The notes: generated by a model from the letters alone, not told the origin. A stretch of 64,000 nt of DNA from Paenibacillus auburnensis (GCF_927798115.1 NZ_CAKMMG010000001.1:806001-870000); one strand, 5' to 3'; shown: positions 53,271-63,722, numbered from the stretch's first letter. A program made the numbers and translations.

Positions 53271-53326
53271 AAACAGCTGCAGCCCAGGACGTCTAAACAA
53301 GTCCTGGACAGCAGCTGTTTGTTTTT
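53271..53326. terminator. Bidirectional terminator between the small protein gene and nrdF
   Basis: Nested stem AAACAGCTGC/GCAGCTGTTT and CCAGGAC/GTCCTGG, followed by GTTTTTA on the plus side and TTTTGACTTTT on the minus side. Confidence 0.85.
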
Positions 53327-54284
53327 AAAACTGGAAATCTTCATCCTTCAGTGGCTCCACATTCAGTGCACGGATATATCCGTTGCCTTTCTTCGAGAAA
53401 AAGTCATGCTGCTTCGTGTGGGTACTGATGCCGTTCTGGACAATCGGATTGATCTCTTCCTCATCGAACAGCGGATCATGGCCGAGATTCATCATGGCTT
53501 TGTTGGCATTGTAGCGCAGGAAGGTCTTAACCTCGTCCACCAGTCCGATCGGAGCATACACCTGTTCCGTATAACGTTCTTCATTCTCATGCAGCAGACG
53601 GAGCAGGCCTACAAGTGTCTGATGCAGGTCACGCTGCTCCTCTTCCTCAAGTCCGTCAAAAATCTCCTGCGCCAGTACACCGACGTACACCCCATGAATG
53701 CTCTCATCGCGCAGAATCAGATCGATAATCTCACCGCTGCAGGTCATTTTGCCCTGGCCGGCCAGATACAGCGGGTAGAAGAATCCACTGTAGAACAAGT
53801 AGCTCTCCAGCAACACGGAGGCTGCCATAGCGAGGTACAAGTCTTTAGGGGAGTCAATGTTTTTATAATACTGAGAGATAGTCTCCGCCTTGAACTGCAG
53901 ATGCGGATTCTCTTCCACCCAGCGGAATACCCCGTCAATTTCTTCCGTAGAAGCGAGGGTGGTAAAAATACTGCTGTACGACTTGGCGTGAATCTGTTCC
54001 ATCATGCCCATGAAGCCCAGCACAGCCTTGCGCTGCAGGCCATCGACATGCTCCATAATCTGCGGCATGCCGACTCCGCCCTGAATCGTATCGAGCAGCG
54101 TCAGGCCGCCCAGCACCTTCATATAGGAGTCCTTTTCATGCTCACTGAGCGTGAGCCAGGACATTTTATCATCGGATAGGGGGATTTCATCATCTGTCCA
54201 GAATTGCATAATGTTCTGGTTCCAGAACATCAAAGAGAAATCGTCGTCAGGACGGTTCCAGTTAACGGCTTGGATAGCGCTCAT
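53325..54284 (-). CDS. nrdF: Class Ib ribonucleotide reductase small subunit NrdF
   Basis: 319 residues. A ferritin-like diiron/dimanganese subunit with metal ligands in [20 protein letters not shown] (the Tyr in KSYSS is the expected radical site) and further ExxH at [14 protein letters not shown] position. It supplies the tyrosyl radical to NrdE for reduction of nucleoside diphosphates. It lies 40 bases after nrdE. The last residues DEDFQF match the usual C-terminal contact with NrdE. Confidence 0.95.
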   Translation of the reverse strand: MSAIQAVNWNRPDDDFSLMFWNQNIMQFWTDDEIPLSDDKMSWLTLSEHEKDSYMKVLGGLTLLDTIQGGVGMPQIMEHVDGLQRKAVLGFMGMMEQIHAKSYSSIFTTLASTEEIDGVFRWVEENPHLQFKAETISQYYKNIDSPKDLYLAMAASVLLESYLFYSGFFYPLYLAGQGKMTCSGEIIDLILRDESIHGVYVGVLAQEIFDGLEEEEQRDLHQTLVGLLRLLHENEERYTEQVYAPIGLVDEVKTFLRYNANKAMMNLGHDPLFDEEEINPIVQNGISTHTKQHDFFSKKGNGYIRALNVEPLKDEDFQF

Positions 54285-54324
54285 AATCTTGCAATCTCCT
54301 TTTCTGCGGCCAGAGCCTTCCTAG

Positions 54325-56409
54325 TTAGATCGAGCAGGTGAGGCATTCCTCAACGGATAGCTTCTTGGTCCGGGTGTAATACAGCGACTTCAGGCCTTTA
54401 TGTGCAGCGTACAGGTATGAGCGGGCCAGCTCCCGTGTAGATACATCGCTGTTAACATGCAGAACCGTCGAGATGCCCTGATCGATGTGAGGCTGAATCT
54501 CTGCGATCAGGTCAATCACCTTGAACTGGTCCATCTGGTAAGCCGATTTATAGAAGAATACATTATCCGGCCGCAGGTAGGGCATCGGATAGTACGTAGT
54601 TGAATTGGCATAAGTCCGTGTTTCGATCTGCTCCACAATCGGCATCACGCTTGAAGTGGCATTCTGAATGTAGGAAATGCTCGCTGTCGGTGCAATCGCT
54701 AACCGGTAAGCATGGTAGAGGCCGTTTGCCTTTACCTTATCCCGCAGTTGTTCCCAATCAGCAGGCGAAGGGATATACATATCCCCGAACAACTCCTGCA
54801 CTCTAGGTGTAACCGGACGGTAATCCGTGGTCAGATAACGTTCGAAATAAACGCCTGTAGCATAGTCGGATGCTTCAAAGCCATGGAACGAACGGCCAGT
54901 TGCGGCAGCAATTTCCATGCTCTTTTCAAGAGAGTGGAAGTTCATGGTCATGAAGAAGGTCCGGGCAAAATCACGGGCCTGTTCGCTTTCATAGGCGATA
55001 TTGTTCTTGGCTAGATAACCGTGAAGATTCATGACGCCAAGGCCGACAGAGTGCATTTCCTTGTTTGCTTTGGCTACGCCCGGGGCGTTGGAGACACTGG
55101 TCATATCGCTGACGGCGGTGAGGGCGATCATGCCTTCATGCACAGATTCACGGATTTTGCCATGCTCCATAACGTTAACAATATTAAGGGAAGCCAGATT
55201 ACAGCTTACATCACGGCGGATGGTATCCTCCTGTCCGTAATCGTTAATCTCCGAGGTTTCCTGCAGCTGGAAGATTTCCGTACAGAGGTTGGACATCTTG
55301 ATCTGGCCGACATTTTTAAGGGCATGCGCTTCATTGGCGTTGCTCTTGTTCATAATATACGGATAGCCGGATTCCAGCTGGATCATTGCGATTTTGGTCA
55401 GCATATCCCGTGCATTCATTGCCTTTTTCTTTTTCACACGCGGATCAGCCAGTAGCTTATCGTACATGTCATCCAGATCCATATCATCCAGGTGTGTTCC
55501 ATAAGCCTTGTACACCGTGTATGGGGCAAAGACATGCAGCGGTTCATTATCCTTAGCCAGCTGGTAGAAGCGGTTCGGTATGATCAGGCCGATGGAGAGG
55601 GTTTTAAGTCTTGTTTTCTCGTCGGCGTTAATTTTCTTGCTGTCGAGGAATTCCAGGACATCCCAGCCAAAAATATTGTAGTAGGCTGCTCCGGAGCCTT
55701 TACGCTGACCCATCTGATCGGCATATGAGAAGCCGTCCTCCATCAGCTTGAGCACCGGCATAATACCCTTAGCCGCGTCCTCGACACCCTTGATCGTCTC
55801 CCCGCGCGAGCGGAGCTTGGACAGGTTAACGGCTACACCGCCGCCGATTTTGGACAGCTGCATGCAGGTATTCAGTACATAGTTAATGGAATTAAGTGAA
55901 TCATCCATCTCGATCAGGAAGCAGGAGACGAGCTCGCCGCGCCGGCTTTTACCGGCATTCAGGAAGGTGGGCGTTGCCGGCTGCAGACGCTGTTCCATCA
56001 TCGAGCGGGCGAGTGTACCGGCGGTCTCAGCGTTGCCGCGTCCCAGGTGAAGTGCGACTGCCGCCACACGGTCCGGATAATGCTCCAGATATTGCTTGCG
56101 GTCATTGCTTTTTACAGCATAGTCCGTATAGAACTTCGAGGCTGCCATGTAAGAGGGGAAGGTGAAGTTGTAGCTGTGGGTAATCCCGTAGACTTCCTCA
56201 ATATCAGCCAAGCTGTACTGCGCGTAAAAATTCTCGTAGAAATCCTGTTCAATCATATAATCAACCTTGGCTTTGGTATCTGCAAACACCAGGCTCCGCC
56301 GCTCAACGTCCCGCATGAATTCGGCTACCGCCTCAAGGTCTTTAGTCAATTGAAAGAAGCCGCTCTCGTCCCGCTTCATCAACATGTTGTTCAGTTCAAT
56401 ATGCCGCAA
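54325..56409 (-). CDS. nrdE: Class Ib ribonucleotide reductase large subunit NrdE
   Basis: 694 residues. Catalytic subunit reducing ribonucleoside diphosphates to deoxyribonucleotides. The family motifs LKLMEDGFSYADQMGQRKGSGAAYYNI, the active-site NLCTEI and the C-terminal CxxCxI-type tail (EECLTCSI) are present. The TTG start at 56409 follows AGGAGGTGAG and overlaps the nrdI stop by 14 bases. Operon order nrdI-nrdE-nrdF. Confidence 0.96.
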   Translation of the reverse strand: MRHIELNNMLMKRDESGFFQLTKDLEAVAEFMRDVERRSLVFADTKAKVDYMIEQDFYENFYAQYSLADIEEVYGITHSYNFTFPSYMAASKFYTDYAVKSNDRKQYLEHYPDRVAAVALHLGRGNAETAGTLARSMMEQRLQPATPTFLNAGKSRRGELVSCFLIEMDDSLNSINYVLNTCMQLSKIGGGVAVNLSKLRSRGETIKGVEDAAKGIMPVLKLMEDGFSYADQMGQRKGSGAAYYNIFGWDVLEFLDSKKINADEKTRLKTLSIGLIIPNRFYQLAKDNEPLHVFAPYTVYKAYGTHLDDMDLDDMYDKLLADPRVKKKKAMNARDMLTKIAMIQLESGYPYIMNKSNANEAHALKNVGQIKMSNLCTEIFQLQETSEINDYGQEDTIRRDVSCNLASLNIVNVMEHGKIRESVHEGMIALTAVSDMTSVSNAPGVAKANKEMHSVGLGVMNLHGYLAKNNIAYESEQARDFARTFFMTMNFHSLEKSMEIAAATGRSFHGFEASDYATGVYFERYLTTDYRPVTPRVQELFGDMYIPSPADWEQLRDKVKANGLYHAYRLAIAPTASISYIQNATSSVMPIVEQIETRTYANSTTYYPMPYLRPDNVFFYKSAYQMDQFKVIDLIAEIQPHIDQGISTVLHVNSDVSTRELARSYLYAAHKGLKSLYYTRTKKLSVEECLTCSI

Positions 56410-56755
56410 CCCGGCTCACCTCCTGTTTAATCCGCTCCACATCGCCAAATGTGCCGGACAATTCAAATTTCCCAATGACTGGCACATTGTACCGGTCTGC
56501 AATCAAATCCGCGCTATGGGCGAACAGCTCGCCCCAGTTCTTATTGCCGCTGGCAGCGATGCCTTTCAGATTGCTGTAATTGTTTCTCAAAAAAGCAGAC
56601 ACCTTCTCTGGAATCTGTCCAAAGCCGGTGGTGTATGTAATTAGTACATAAGGCTCGTCTATAGTCATATGCTCCTCGATCTGCACAGCCGGCAGCTTAA
56701 GCTTGCTGATGAACCGTTTGACGTTTCCCGTTTTTGAATCGTATGCGACCAGCAT
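56396..56755 (-). CDS. nrdI: Flavodoxin-like NrdI
   Basis: 119 residues. A small FMN protein that reduces oxygen or the metal centre to activate the NrdF cofactor. N-terminal MLVAYDSKTGNVKRF is the phosphate-binding loop; TTGFGQIPEKV and ASGNKNWGELF fit the NrdI family. The ATG at 56755 follows AGGAGG; 20 codons of upstream extension lie before the site. First gene of the nrdIEF operon, preceded by two NrdR boxes. Confidence 0.93.
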   Translation of the reverse strand: MLVAYDSKTGNVKRFISKLKLPAVQIEEHMTIDEPYVLITYTTGFGQIPEKVSAFLRNNYSNLKGIAASGNKNWGELFAHSADLIADRYNVPVIGKFELSGTFGDVERIKQEVSRVAAY

Positions 56756-57078
56756 AGTGTCAGTCCTCCTGTAAATATTGCTGCAAATTTTAATAGGATA
56801 GAAACCTGGAACCATTGCTAGATGTACTGAAAATGATTATCACACTATATTTAGTGTGCGTTTCTTATTTTAATCACTATATGTTGGAAAGTCAATATAA
56901 GTGCTGCAGGATTTTCCCTTTTGAAATTGTCTGATGAAGGTGTGGGTAGAGCTGACTACTATGAATAAAGAGGATTAGATGCACGCCAAACAGAGATCGG
57001 ATTTTGTAACTTTGGTTAATAATAGGTAGACGATTGGATAACCTATTCCCATAACTCAGAAGAAATGAGGCGGTAAGC
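56756..57078. other. Intergenic region between nrdI and the flavin-dependent gene
   Basis: 323 bases without a gene. It contains the two NrdR boxes near 56841-56889. An AATAGGT/ACCTATT inverted repeat (57021-57047) lies just upstream of the plus-strand flavin gene. Nothing else was recognised. Confidence 0.5.
56841..56889. promoter_or_regulatory. Tandem NrdR boxes
   Basis: Box 1 is CACACTATATTTAGTGTG (56841-56858), a near-perfect match to the NrdR consensus. Box 2 has the core CACTATATGTTGG (about 56874-56889). They begin 32 bp apart, the normal three-turn spacing. NrdR represses ribonucleotide reductase genes, so it is expected to control nrdIEF here; the nrdR gene is not in the window. Confidence 0.85.
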
Positions 57079-57570
57079 ATGTCAACGATGAACAATAATC
57101 ATCAGGAAGCGGTTGAGACGGTAAGAGAACTTATTAAAGGAATCGATACGGCTATGTTCACTACGATTTCGCCAGAAGGTCTGGTATCCCGTCCAATGAA
57201 GACTCAGGAGGTTGAATTCGACGGAGACTTATGGTTCCTGACGAAAAAAGATACCAGCAAGTTCGGAGAAGTTCTTCATGATCCGAGAGTGAATGTCGTA
57301 TACGCCGGTAAATCCTATGTATCCATCCGCGGAACAGCCAGAATCGTGCAGGATCTGGAGAAGAAAAAAGAATTCTGGAATGCGGGCTATGATGCTTTTT
57401 TGAAGACCAGCTATGATGATCCGAATGTAATTCTGATCCAGGTACACGCCGAAGCGGCTGAATACTGGAAGAGTGGAAACCTGGCAGAAAAGGCCTCTTA
57501 CCTGTTCAAACGGTTAACGAATCAGGATACGGAAGAGTCCAATCTGAACCAGACCATCGAATTAAAGTAG
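57079..57570 (+). CDS. Pyridoxamine 5'-phosphate oxidase-like protein (general stress protein 26 type)
   Basis: 163 residues. A split-barrel flavin-binding protein: FTTISPEGLVSRPMKTQEVEFDGDLWFLTKK and NVVYAGKSYVSIRGTARIVQD are typical of the GS26/YzzA group. It probably binds FMN or heme and takes part in stress response, but no substrate is known. GAGGCGG ribosome site. Confidence 0.88.
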   Translation: MSTMNNNHQEAVETVRELIKGIDTAMFTTISPEGLVSRPMKTQEVEFDGDLWFLTKKDTSKFGEVLHDPRVNVVYAGKSYVSIRGTARIVQDLEKKKEFWNAGYDAFLKTSYDDPNVILIQVHAEAAEYWKSGNLAEKASYLFKRLTNQDTEESNLNQTIELK

Positions 57571-57630
57571 GCGTACACACCCGTATCAGGAAGCAATCTG
57601 ATGCTTGATTCTTAACTATATCCACACACA

Positions 57631-57667
57631 AAGATGCCCCCCGCACTGCGGCAGAGGGCATCTTTTG
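57631..57667. terminator. Terminator between convergent genes
   Basis: 9-bp stem AAGATGCCC/GGGCATCTT with a GC-rich inner part, then TTTT on the plus side. Confidence 0.75.
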
Positions 57668-57679
57668 GTTGAGAATCTG

Positions 57680-58846
57680 TTATTCCTTTTCCATTCGGGT
57701 CCTAAAGGGTCTGTAGAATGCACGAATGTCCTCAGCCATGAGCTCAGGTTCTTCCATGGCGGTAAAATGCCCGCCCCGGGGCAATGAGGTCCAGCGGGTG
57801 ATATTCAGGTTGCGCATAGCCCAAACTTTGGGTGGTGTTAAGACATCGGCCGGTAAAATGGCAATACCTGTCGGTACCTCAATGCGGCCGAGTGGAGGCA
57901 AAGAATGCGTATTCTCATAATATATATGGGCTGTAGACCCAAACGTATTGGTAACCCAATAAATCATGATATTAGTGAGCAGTTCATCTTCGCTGAAGCT
58001 GTTCCGGAGGTCCCCCTTACAGTCGCTCCACGCATGGAATTTTTCAATAATCCAGCCGGCGAGTCCTACAGGTGAGTCGGAAAGTCCGTACGCAAGGGTC
58101 TGAGGTTTGGTCGATTGAAGGGTCATATAGCCGCCCTCCCGGGATATCCATTCCTGGGCACTTCGTTTATAGTGCAATTCTTCCTCGGAAAGCTCTGCCT
58201 GATCATTTGGATTCATAAGGCTTTTAATAATACCGATATCGGTGAGATGGATGCCAAATAGAAGCTCCGGATGGTTCGATGCCAAGTATCGGGTAACTCC
58301 TGAACCGATATCGCCTCCTGCAGCAGCGAATTTTCTGTACCCGAGCTCCTCGGTCATTAGTTTAGCCCATACCTCAGAAACACGGGAATTGTTGATTCCG
58401 CGATAGTCCGGGCAGCTGGAGAAGCCAAATCCGGGTAATGAGGGGACTATTACATCGAAAGCGTCCTCAGGATCACCGCCGTAACGGGCTGGATCTGTAA
58501 GCAGAGGGATTATCTTCTGGTACCGCAAATAACTGTCTGGCCATCCGTGCGTTAGGATAATCGGCATTGGGCTTGGTCCTTTTCCGCGCTCATGAATGAA
58601 ATGCACATCTACCCCATCGACATTACTGCGAAACTGTGAAAAGCGGTTGAGCTTGGCTTCTTGTTCCCGCCAGTCATATTGCTCCTGCCAATAGGTAACG
58701 AGCGATTGCAGATAGCTTAGATCAGTACCATGTTCCCATCCGGTTGATCCCAGCGGCTCCGGCCAGCGGACATGATTCAGCCTATACTTCAGATCATCAA
58801 GCACTTCATCAGGTACCCGGATTTGAAAACTTTCAACAGTCATCAT
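57680..58846 (-). CDS. Epoxide hydrolase (alpha/beta hydrolase with EHN domain)
   Basis: 388 residues. An N-terminal epoxide-hydrolase domain (EHN-like: FQIRVPDEVLDDLKYRLNHVRWP) precedes an alpha/beta hydrolase. The oxyanion block is HGWPDS, and the nucleophile Asp lies in AAGGDIGSG. Late His is in RGGHFTAMEEP. It hydrolyses epoxides to diols; the natural substrate is unknown. The start may be either ATG of the adjacent pair 58846/58843, preceded by GGAGG. Confidence 0.9.
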   Translation of the reverse strand: MMTVESFQIRVPDEVLDDLKYRLNHVRWPEPLGSTGWEHGTDLSYLQSLVTYWQEQYDWREQEAKLNRFSQFRSNVDGVDVHFIHERGKGPSPMPIILTHGWPDSYLRYQKIIPLLTDPARYGGDPEDAFDVIVPSLPGFGFSSCPDYRGINNSRVSEVWAKLMTEELGYRKFAAAGGDIGSGVTRYLASNHPELLFGIHLTDIGIIKSLMNPNDQAELSEEELHYKRSAQEWISREGGYMTLQSTKPQTLAYGLSDSPVGLAGWIIEKFHAWSDCKGDLRNSFSEDELLTNIMIYWVTNTFGSTAHIYYENTHSLPPLGRIEVPTGIAILPADVLTPPKVWAMRNLNITRWTSLPRGGHFTAMEEPELMAEDIRAFYRPFRTRMEKE

Positions 58847-58980
58847 GGATCCTCCTTAACCCTATCCTTTTTGGGAGCTGTCAAAGCTGATTAGGCAGCT
58901 CCATACTTAACAGCCAATTTAGATCAGCGCTAAAGGCGCGACCCTTTTTATTATAGGAAATATTATGCATTTCGCCAAGA

Positions 58981-59868
58981 TCATGCTCTACGGGTAAGCT
59001 CGATGAACTTGCTGGCTGCGGTCGTCAGCGGCATATACCGCATGGTCATCATCCCCACCTGGGCAGGAGGAAGCTGTACATCCAGCTTGATCTCAAAGAG
59101 CGAGCCCTCTTCCAGCTCCTTGGATACGAATTCCCGGGTCACGAAGGAGATGCCGAGGCCTTTGCGGGCAAATTCGATCAGCAGGCCCACACTGCCGACC
59201 TCGAATTCGGGCTTCAGCTCATATCCGTAGCCTTGAAATAAATCCGTAATGGCCATACGCGCCCGGCTGCTCCGCGAGAACAGGATAATAGGATACTGAA
59301 GCAGCTCTTCGATAGAGAGCACCTTCTGATTCAGCTCGGCATAACGGCTGCCTGCGATGAAGCAGTCCTGCAGCTGGAGCCCTTGCCGTACTTCAAGCTG
59401 CGGATCGGTGATCGGCATACGCACCACTCCTAAATCTACGAGACCTTCTTTTAAATAAGAGATCACTTCCGGTGTCGTACCATGGATCAGATGAAGACGG
59501 ATACCGGGGTACTGCTGGTGAAAGATCTCAATAAACGGCAGCAGATAATGCTTGAACAGGGAATCACTGCCGCCAATCCGCAGCTCCCCGTTGTCGAGGT
59601 TTTTGAGCTCGGCCATTTTCTTCTCGGCCTGTGTGATAAGAATATGCGATTGTTCTATATAAGAGTAGAGAATGGCCCCCTCCGGTGTCAGTGCAACGCC
59701 CTTGGAATTCCGGATGAAGAGGGACAGGCCTAAGCTGTCCTCCAGCTGCTTAATCGCATGACTGACACTCGGCTGGGTGATATACAGCGATTTGGCGGCT
59801 TGAGTCAGGCTTCCGGTCTTGGCAGCCCAGTAAAAAACCTTGTATAATTCGAAATTTATCATAGACAT
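58981..59868 (-). CDS. LysR-family regulator divergent from zwf
   Basis: 295 residues. HTH domain FYWAAKTGSLTQAAKSLYITQPSVSHAIKQLEDSLG, then the effector domain with LRIGGSDSLFKHYLLPF and a late LGISFVTREFV. It resembles CysL/CbbR-like regulators. It is divergent from zwf over 93 bases and is the likely regulator of the zwf-tal-gnd operon. Confidence 0.9.
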   Translation of the reverse strand: MSMINFELYKVFYWAAKTGSLTQAAKSLYITQPSVSHAIKQLEDSLGLSLFIRNSKGVALTPEGAILYSYIEQSHILITQAEKKMAELKNLDNGELRIGGSDSLFKHYLLPFIEIFHQQYPGIRLHLIHGTTPEVISYLKEGLVDLGVVRMPITDPQLEVRQGLQLQDCFIAGSRYAELNQKVLSIEELLQYPIILFSRSSRARMAITDLFQGYGYELKPEFEVGSVGLLIEFARKGLGISFVTREFVSKELEEGSLFEIKLDVQLPPAQVGMMTMRYMPLTTAASKFIELTRRA

Positions 59869-59961
59869 AGTCTATAGCTCCTGTGAAATATATTAATTAC
59901 TTGTATAGTTCGTATTTGTATTATAGTGTAACCAGGAAAGATAAACCAGAGCAGAAGGAGA

Positions 59962-61497
59962 ATGGAGATGGAGGCAACTACGTTTGTTTTGTTTGGAGCG
60001 ACAGGAGATTTGGCCCGGAGAAAAATCTACCCTGCGCTATATAATCTTTTTCTCGATCACAAGCTTAACCATTCATTCTCTGTGATTGGTCTTGGCCGAA
60101 GAGAAGTAGCTGATGAAGCCTTTCAGGCGATGGTGGAACGGTCGATCCGGGACTTTTCCCGGCGGGAAGTGAAAGATTCTGCGTCCGTGCGCAGCTTCCT
60201 GAAGTCCTTCCGATATAATGTGCTGGATGTTGGGCATACAGAGGATTATAAGAAGCTCCTTCAGCGGGTTGAGCAGCAGGAGAAACGTGCGGGGGGTTCC
60301 CCGAACCGGATGTTCTATCTGTCTGTTGGCCCAGAGTTTTTTGAGACAATAGCCTTCAATATTAAACAAAGCGGTCTGGGTAACGCCAAGGGCTGGAAGC
60401 GCCTGGTGATTGAGAAGCCCTTCGGACATGATCTGCTGTCTGCACAGGAACTGAATCAGAAGTTGAGCGAGGCTTTTACTGAAGAAGAAATTTACCGGAT
60501 CGACCATTACCTCGGCAAACCGATGGTTCAGGAGCTCGATGTGTTCCAGCAGAGTAATCCGGTGCTTCATGCCCTCTGGAATAACCGTTACATCTCCAAT
60601 GTGCAGATTACCGCAGCCGAAACCGTGGGTGTGGAAGAAAGGGCAGGCTATTACGATCATGTAGGTGCACTCAGGGATATGTTCCAGAATCATATGCTGC
60701 AGCTGCTGATGATGCTCGCCATCCGTTTGCCAAAGGACAGTTCCCCGGACGAGGTACGCTTCAAGAAGAAAGAGGTAATGGAAGCACTGGAGTCACTGGA
60801 TGAGGGGGATGTCCAGTTTAACGTGGTCCGCGGGCAATATACTGCTGGCACGATCCAGGGTAAGCCGGTCCAGGGCTATCTCTCTGAGCCGGGAATTCCG
60901 GCAGGATCAACGAACGATACCTTTATTGCGGCCAGACTACAGATTGACGATCCATTCTGGAAAGATGTGCCGTTCTATATCCGGACCGGAAAGCGCATGA
61001 AGGAGAAATCGACGCGGATTGTGATCGAGTTCAAAGAGCCTCTCAAGCAGAGCTCATCGGCCGGAGAGAATGATATCCCGAATCTGCTGGTGTTTGAGAT
61101 CAGCCCGAACGAGGGGCTAACCCTCCAATTGAAAGCAAGAGATCCACAGCATAAAGGGAAGTTCAAGGCCATGCATATTGATTTCCATACCAGCTCTATT
61201 GAGGTTCCTGAGGCATATGAGAACCTTATACATGATGCATTACATGGTGATCCGTCATTTTTTGCCCATTGGAACGAGGTTGAGCTATCCTGGAAATGGG
61301 TGCAGCCGATCCTAAATGCTTTTGATAAGAATACAGTTCCACTTCACACCTATGCTGCGGGTTCATTCGGACCTGCCGAATCAGATCAGCTGCTGGCCAA
61401 GAAGGGACATCACTGGTGGCTCGATACTGCCGAAGCTGCAAACGGTGTTGAAGAAGAAGAAAACGATGTTTCTTTACCCGATGCTTCAAATTTTTAA
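59962..61497 (+). CDS. zwf: Glucose-6-phosphate 1-dehydrogenase
   Basis: 511 residues. First enzyme of the oxidative pentose phosphate pathway; oxidises glucose 6-phosphate with NADP+. N-terminal GATGDLARRKIYPALYNL is the nucleotide motif and RIDHYLGKPMVQ carries the catalytic His. The usual Glu after GK is Pro here. The second conserved block is RAGYYDHVGALRDMFQNHMLQLL. Start ATG 59962, with an alternative ATG 59968, follows AGAAGGAG. First gene of zwf-tal-gnd. Confidence 0.96.
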   Translation: MEMEATTFVLFGATGDLARRKIYPALYNLFLDHKLNHSFSVIGLGRREVADEAFQAMVERSIRDFSRREVKDSASVRSFLKSFRYNVLDVGHTEDYKKLLQRVEQQEKRAGGSPNRMFYLSVGPEFFETIAFNIKQSGLGNAKGWKRLVIEKPFGHDLLSAQELNQKLSEAFTEEEIYRIDHYLGKPMVQELDVFQQSNPVLHALWNNRYISNVQITAAETVGVEERAGYYDHVGALRDMFQNHMLQLLMMLAIRLPKDSSPDEVRFKKKEVMEALESLDEGDVQFNVVRGQYTAGTIQGKPVQGYLSEPGIPAGSTNDTFIAARLQIDDPFWKDVPFYIRTGKRMKEKSTRIVIEFKEPLKQSSSAGENDIPNLLVFEISPNEGLTLQLKARDPQHKGKFKAMHIDFHTSSIEVPEAYENLIHDALHGDPSFFAHWNEVELSWKWVQPILNAFDKNTVPLHTYAAGSFGPAESDQLLAKKGHHWWLDTAEAANGVEEEENDVSLPDASNF

Positions 61498-61536
61498 TAC
61501 TAAGTTTAGTTCAACTAAAAAATGGAGGTTATCACA

Positions 61537-62205
61537 ATGAAATTTTTCATCGACACAGCAAATGTAGAAGACATCAAAAAAGCATACCAGATCGGCGTTC
61601 TGTCCGGCGTCACAACGAATCCGTCTCTCGTGGCCAAAGAAGGCGTCAAGTTTGAAGACCGCATTGCAGAAATTCTTCAAATTGTACCTGAGGTGGAGTC
61701 CGTATCCGCTGAGGTTACTCCGGATGCCATTACCGCGGAAGAAATGATCGCACAGGCGAATGAACTGATCAAGATCAATAACTATGACAAAAACATTACC
61801 ATCAAGCTCCCGATGACGCTCGCAGGTCTGGAAGCCTGCCGGTATCTGACTCAAAGAGGCGTGAAAACGAACGTAACGCTGATCTTCACCGTCAACCAGG
61901 CGCTGCTCGCGGCCCGTGCCGGAGCCACTTATGTATCACCGTTCCTCGGCCGTCTGGATGATATTTCAGAGGATGGGGTTCAGCTCATTGTAAAAGTTGC
62001 CGAACTGTTCCGCATTCATAACCTGGACGCGCAGATTATCGCCGCTTCGGTCCGCCATCCTGACCATGTGACCCGAGTAGCGATGGCTGGTGCGCATATC
62101 GCCACTATTCCTTTCAGCGTGATCGAGCAAATCTCCAAGCACCCGCTGACCGATCAGGGGCTAGAGAAGTTCGCTGCCGACTGGAAGAAAGCTCCACAGG
62201 TCTAA
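61537..62205 (+). CDS. tal: Transaldolase (TalC/MipB-like, short type)
   Basis: 222 residues. A short-type TIM-barrel transaldolase/fructose-6-phosphate aldolase-like enzyme. [18 protein letters not shown] and [13 protein letters not shown] form the N-terminal signature, and the Schiff-base Lys is in the TIKLPMT block. It transfers dihydroxyacetone units in the non-oxidative pentose phosphate pathway. The ATG at 61537 follows ATGGAGG; five in-frame codons upstream lie before the site. Confidence 0.95.
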   Translation: MKFFIDTANVEDIKKAYQIGVLSGVTTNPSLVAKEGVKFEDRIAEILQIVPEVESVSAEVTPDAITAEEMIAQANELIKINNYDKNITIKLPMTLAGLEACRYLTQRGVKTNVTLIFTVNQALLAARAGATYVSPFLGRLDDISEDGVQLIVKVAELFRIHNLDAQIIAASVRHPDHVTRVAMAGAHIATIPFSVIEQISKHPLTDQGLEKFAADWKKAPQV

Positions 62206-62240
62206 TTGTCCTGCACAAATCATAGGGAGGTCTATTGACG

Positions 62241-63659
62241 ATGGGTAAACAACAAATTGGTGTGGTCGGCTTAGCCGTCATGGGTAAGAATCTGGCCTTG
62301 AATATGGAGAGCAAGGGGTTCTCGGTAGCTCTGTACAACCGCTCCCGTGAGAAAACAGATGAGCTGCTTGCTGAAGCAGCGGGCAAAAACTTCGTCGGCG
62401 CATACAGTATTGAGGAGTTTGTCCAGTCGCTCGAGCTGCCGCGCAAAATCATGATCATGGTTAAGGCCGGCAAACCGACAGATGATACAATTCAACAGCT
62501 GGTGCCGCATTTATCACCTGGGGATATTCTGATTGACGGCGGGAACGCCTTTTTCCCGGATACCCAGAGACGGAACAAAGAGCTGCAGGCGCAAGGCTTC
62601 CGTTTTATCGGAGCAGGTGTGTCGGGCGGTGAAGAAGGCGCGCTGAAGGGGCCGGCGATTATGCCGGGCGGGCAGAAGGATGCCTACGAGCTGGTTGAAC
62701 CTATCCTGACTGCCATTTCTGCCAAAGTGGACGGCGATCCTTGCTCGACTTATATCGGTGAAGACGGTGCCGGGCACTATGTGAAAATGGTGCATAACGG
62801 TATCGAATACGGCGATATGCAGCTCATTGGTGAAGCTTACCAGCTGCTGAAGGATGTACTGGGCTTGAATACAGATGAGCTGCATGAGATTTTCTCAGAA
62901 TGGAACAATGGAGAGTTAAGCAGCTATCTCATCGAGATTACTGCCGACATCTTCGCCAAAGCAGATCCGGAAACCGGCAAACCAATGGTCGATGTGATCC
63001 TGGATTCTGCAGGTCAAAAGGGAACCGGCAAGTGGACTAGTCAGAATGCGCTTGATCTCGGCGTTCCGTTATCAATCATTACCGAATCCGTCTTTGCACG
63101 GTTTATCTCGGCCATGAAGGAAGAGCGCGTCGCTGCAAGCAAGCGCTTGAAGGGGCCTGAGGTTAAGGGCTACGACGGCGACGCCAAGGAATTCATCGAG
63201 GCAGTCCGCAAAGCACTGTATGCCAGCAAAATTGCCTCTTACGCCCAGGGCTTTGCCCAGATGAGAGTGGCTTCGGACGAGTATAACTGGAACCTGAACT
63301 ATGGCAGCATCGCAATGATCTTCCGCGGAGGCTGCATTATCCGTGCCGGCTTCCTTCAGAATATCAAGGACGCTTATGACCGTGACCCTGAGCTCAAAAA
63401 CCTGTTCCTGGACGAGTATTTCAGCAGCGTCGTTCATAACTACCAGGAAGCGTGGAGAGATGTAGTGGCGATCGCAGTTAAACGGGGCATTCCGGTTCCG
63501 GCCTTTGCTTCTGGATTGGCTTACTATGACAGCTACCGTTCCGAACGTCTTCCGGCCAACCTGCTGCAGGCGCAAAGAGACTACTTTGGAGCTCATACCT
63601 TTGAACGGGTGGACCAACCGGGAAGCTTCCATTTTGGTTGGATGAGCAACAACGACTAA
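62241..63659 (+). CDS. gnd: 6-phosphogluconate dehydrogenase
   Basis: 472 residues. NADP-dependent decarboxylating enzyme making ribulose 5-phosphate. N-terminal dinucleotide motif [15 protein letters not shown], the catalytic [19 protein letters not shown] and the Lys/Asn/Glu set ([18 protein letters not shown]) are intact. The ATG at 62241 lies 10 bases after GGAGG. It forms one operon with zwf and tal. Confidence 0.97.
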   Translation: MGKQQIGVVGLAVMGKNLALNMESKGFSVALYNRSREKTDELLAEAAGKNFVGAYSIEEFVQSLELPRKIMIMVKAGKPTDDTIQQLVPHLSPGDILIDGGNAFFPDTQRRNKELQAQGFRFIGAGVSGGEEGALKGPAIMPGGQKDAYELVEPILTAISAKVDGDPCSTYIGEDGAGHYVKMVHNGIEYGDMQLIGEAYQLLKDVLGLNTDELHEIFSEWNNGELSSYLIEITADIFAKADPETGKPMVDVILDSAGQKGTGKWTSQNALDLGVPLSIITESVFARFISAMKEERVAASKRLKGPEVKGYDGDAKEFIEAVRKALYASKIASYAQGFAQMRVASDEYNWNLNYGSIAMIFRGGCIIRAGFLQNIKDAYDRDPELKNLFLDEYFSSVVHNYQEAWRDVVAIAVKRGIPVPAFASGLAYYDSYRSERLPANLLQAQRDYFGAHTFERVDQPGSFHFGWMSNND

Positions 63660-63688
63660 TTTAGTAACAATCGAATATATATTTATCT

Positions 63689-63722
63689 GCCAAATCGCAC
63701 ATTAATGCGGTTTGGCTTTTTA
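63689..63722 (+). terminator. Terminator after gnd
   Basis: Stem GCCAAA-CGCA/TGCG-TTTGGC followed by T residues. Confidence 0.8.

Noticed and set aside
53319..54179. Plus-strand 286-codon ORF opposite nrdF
   Set aside because: It is the antisense shadow of nrdF, which has complete motifs and operon context.
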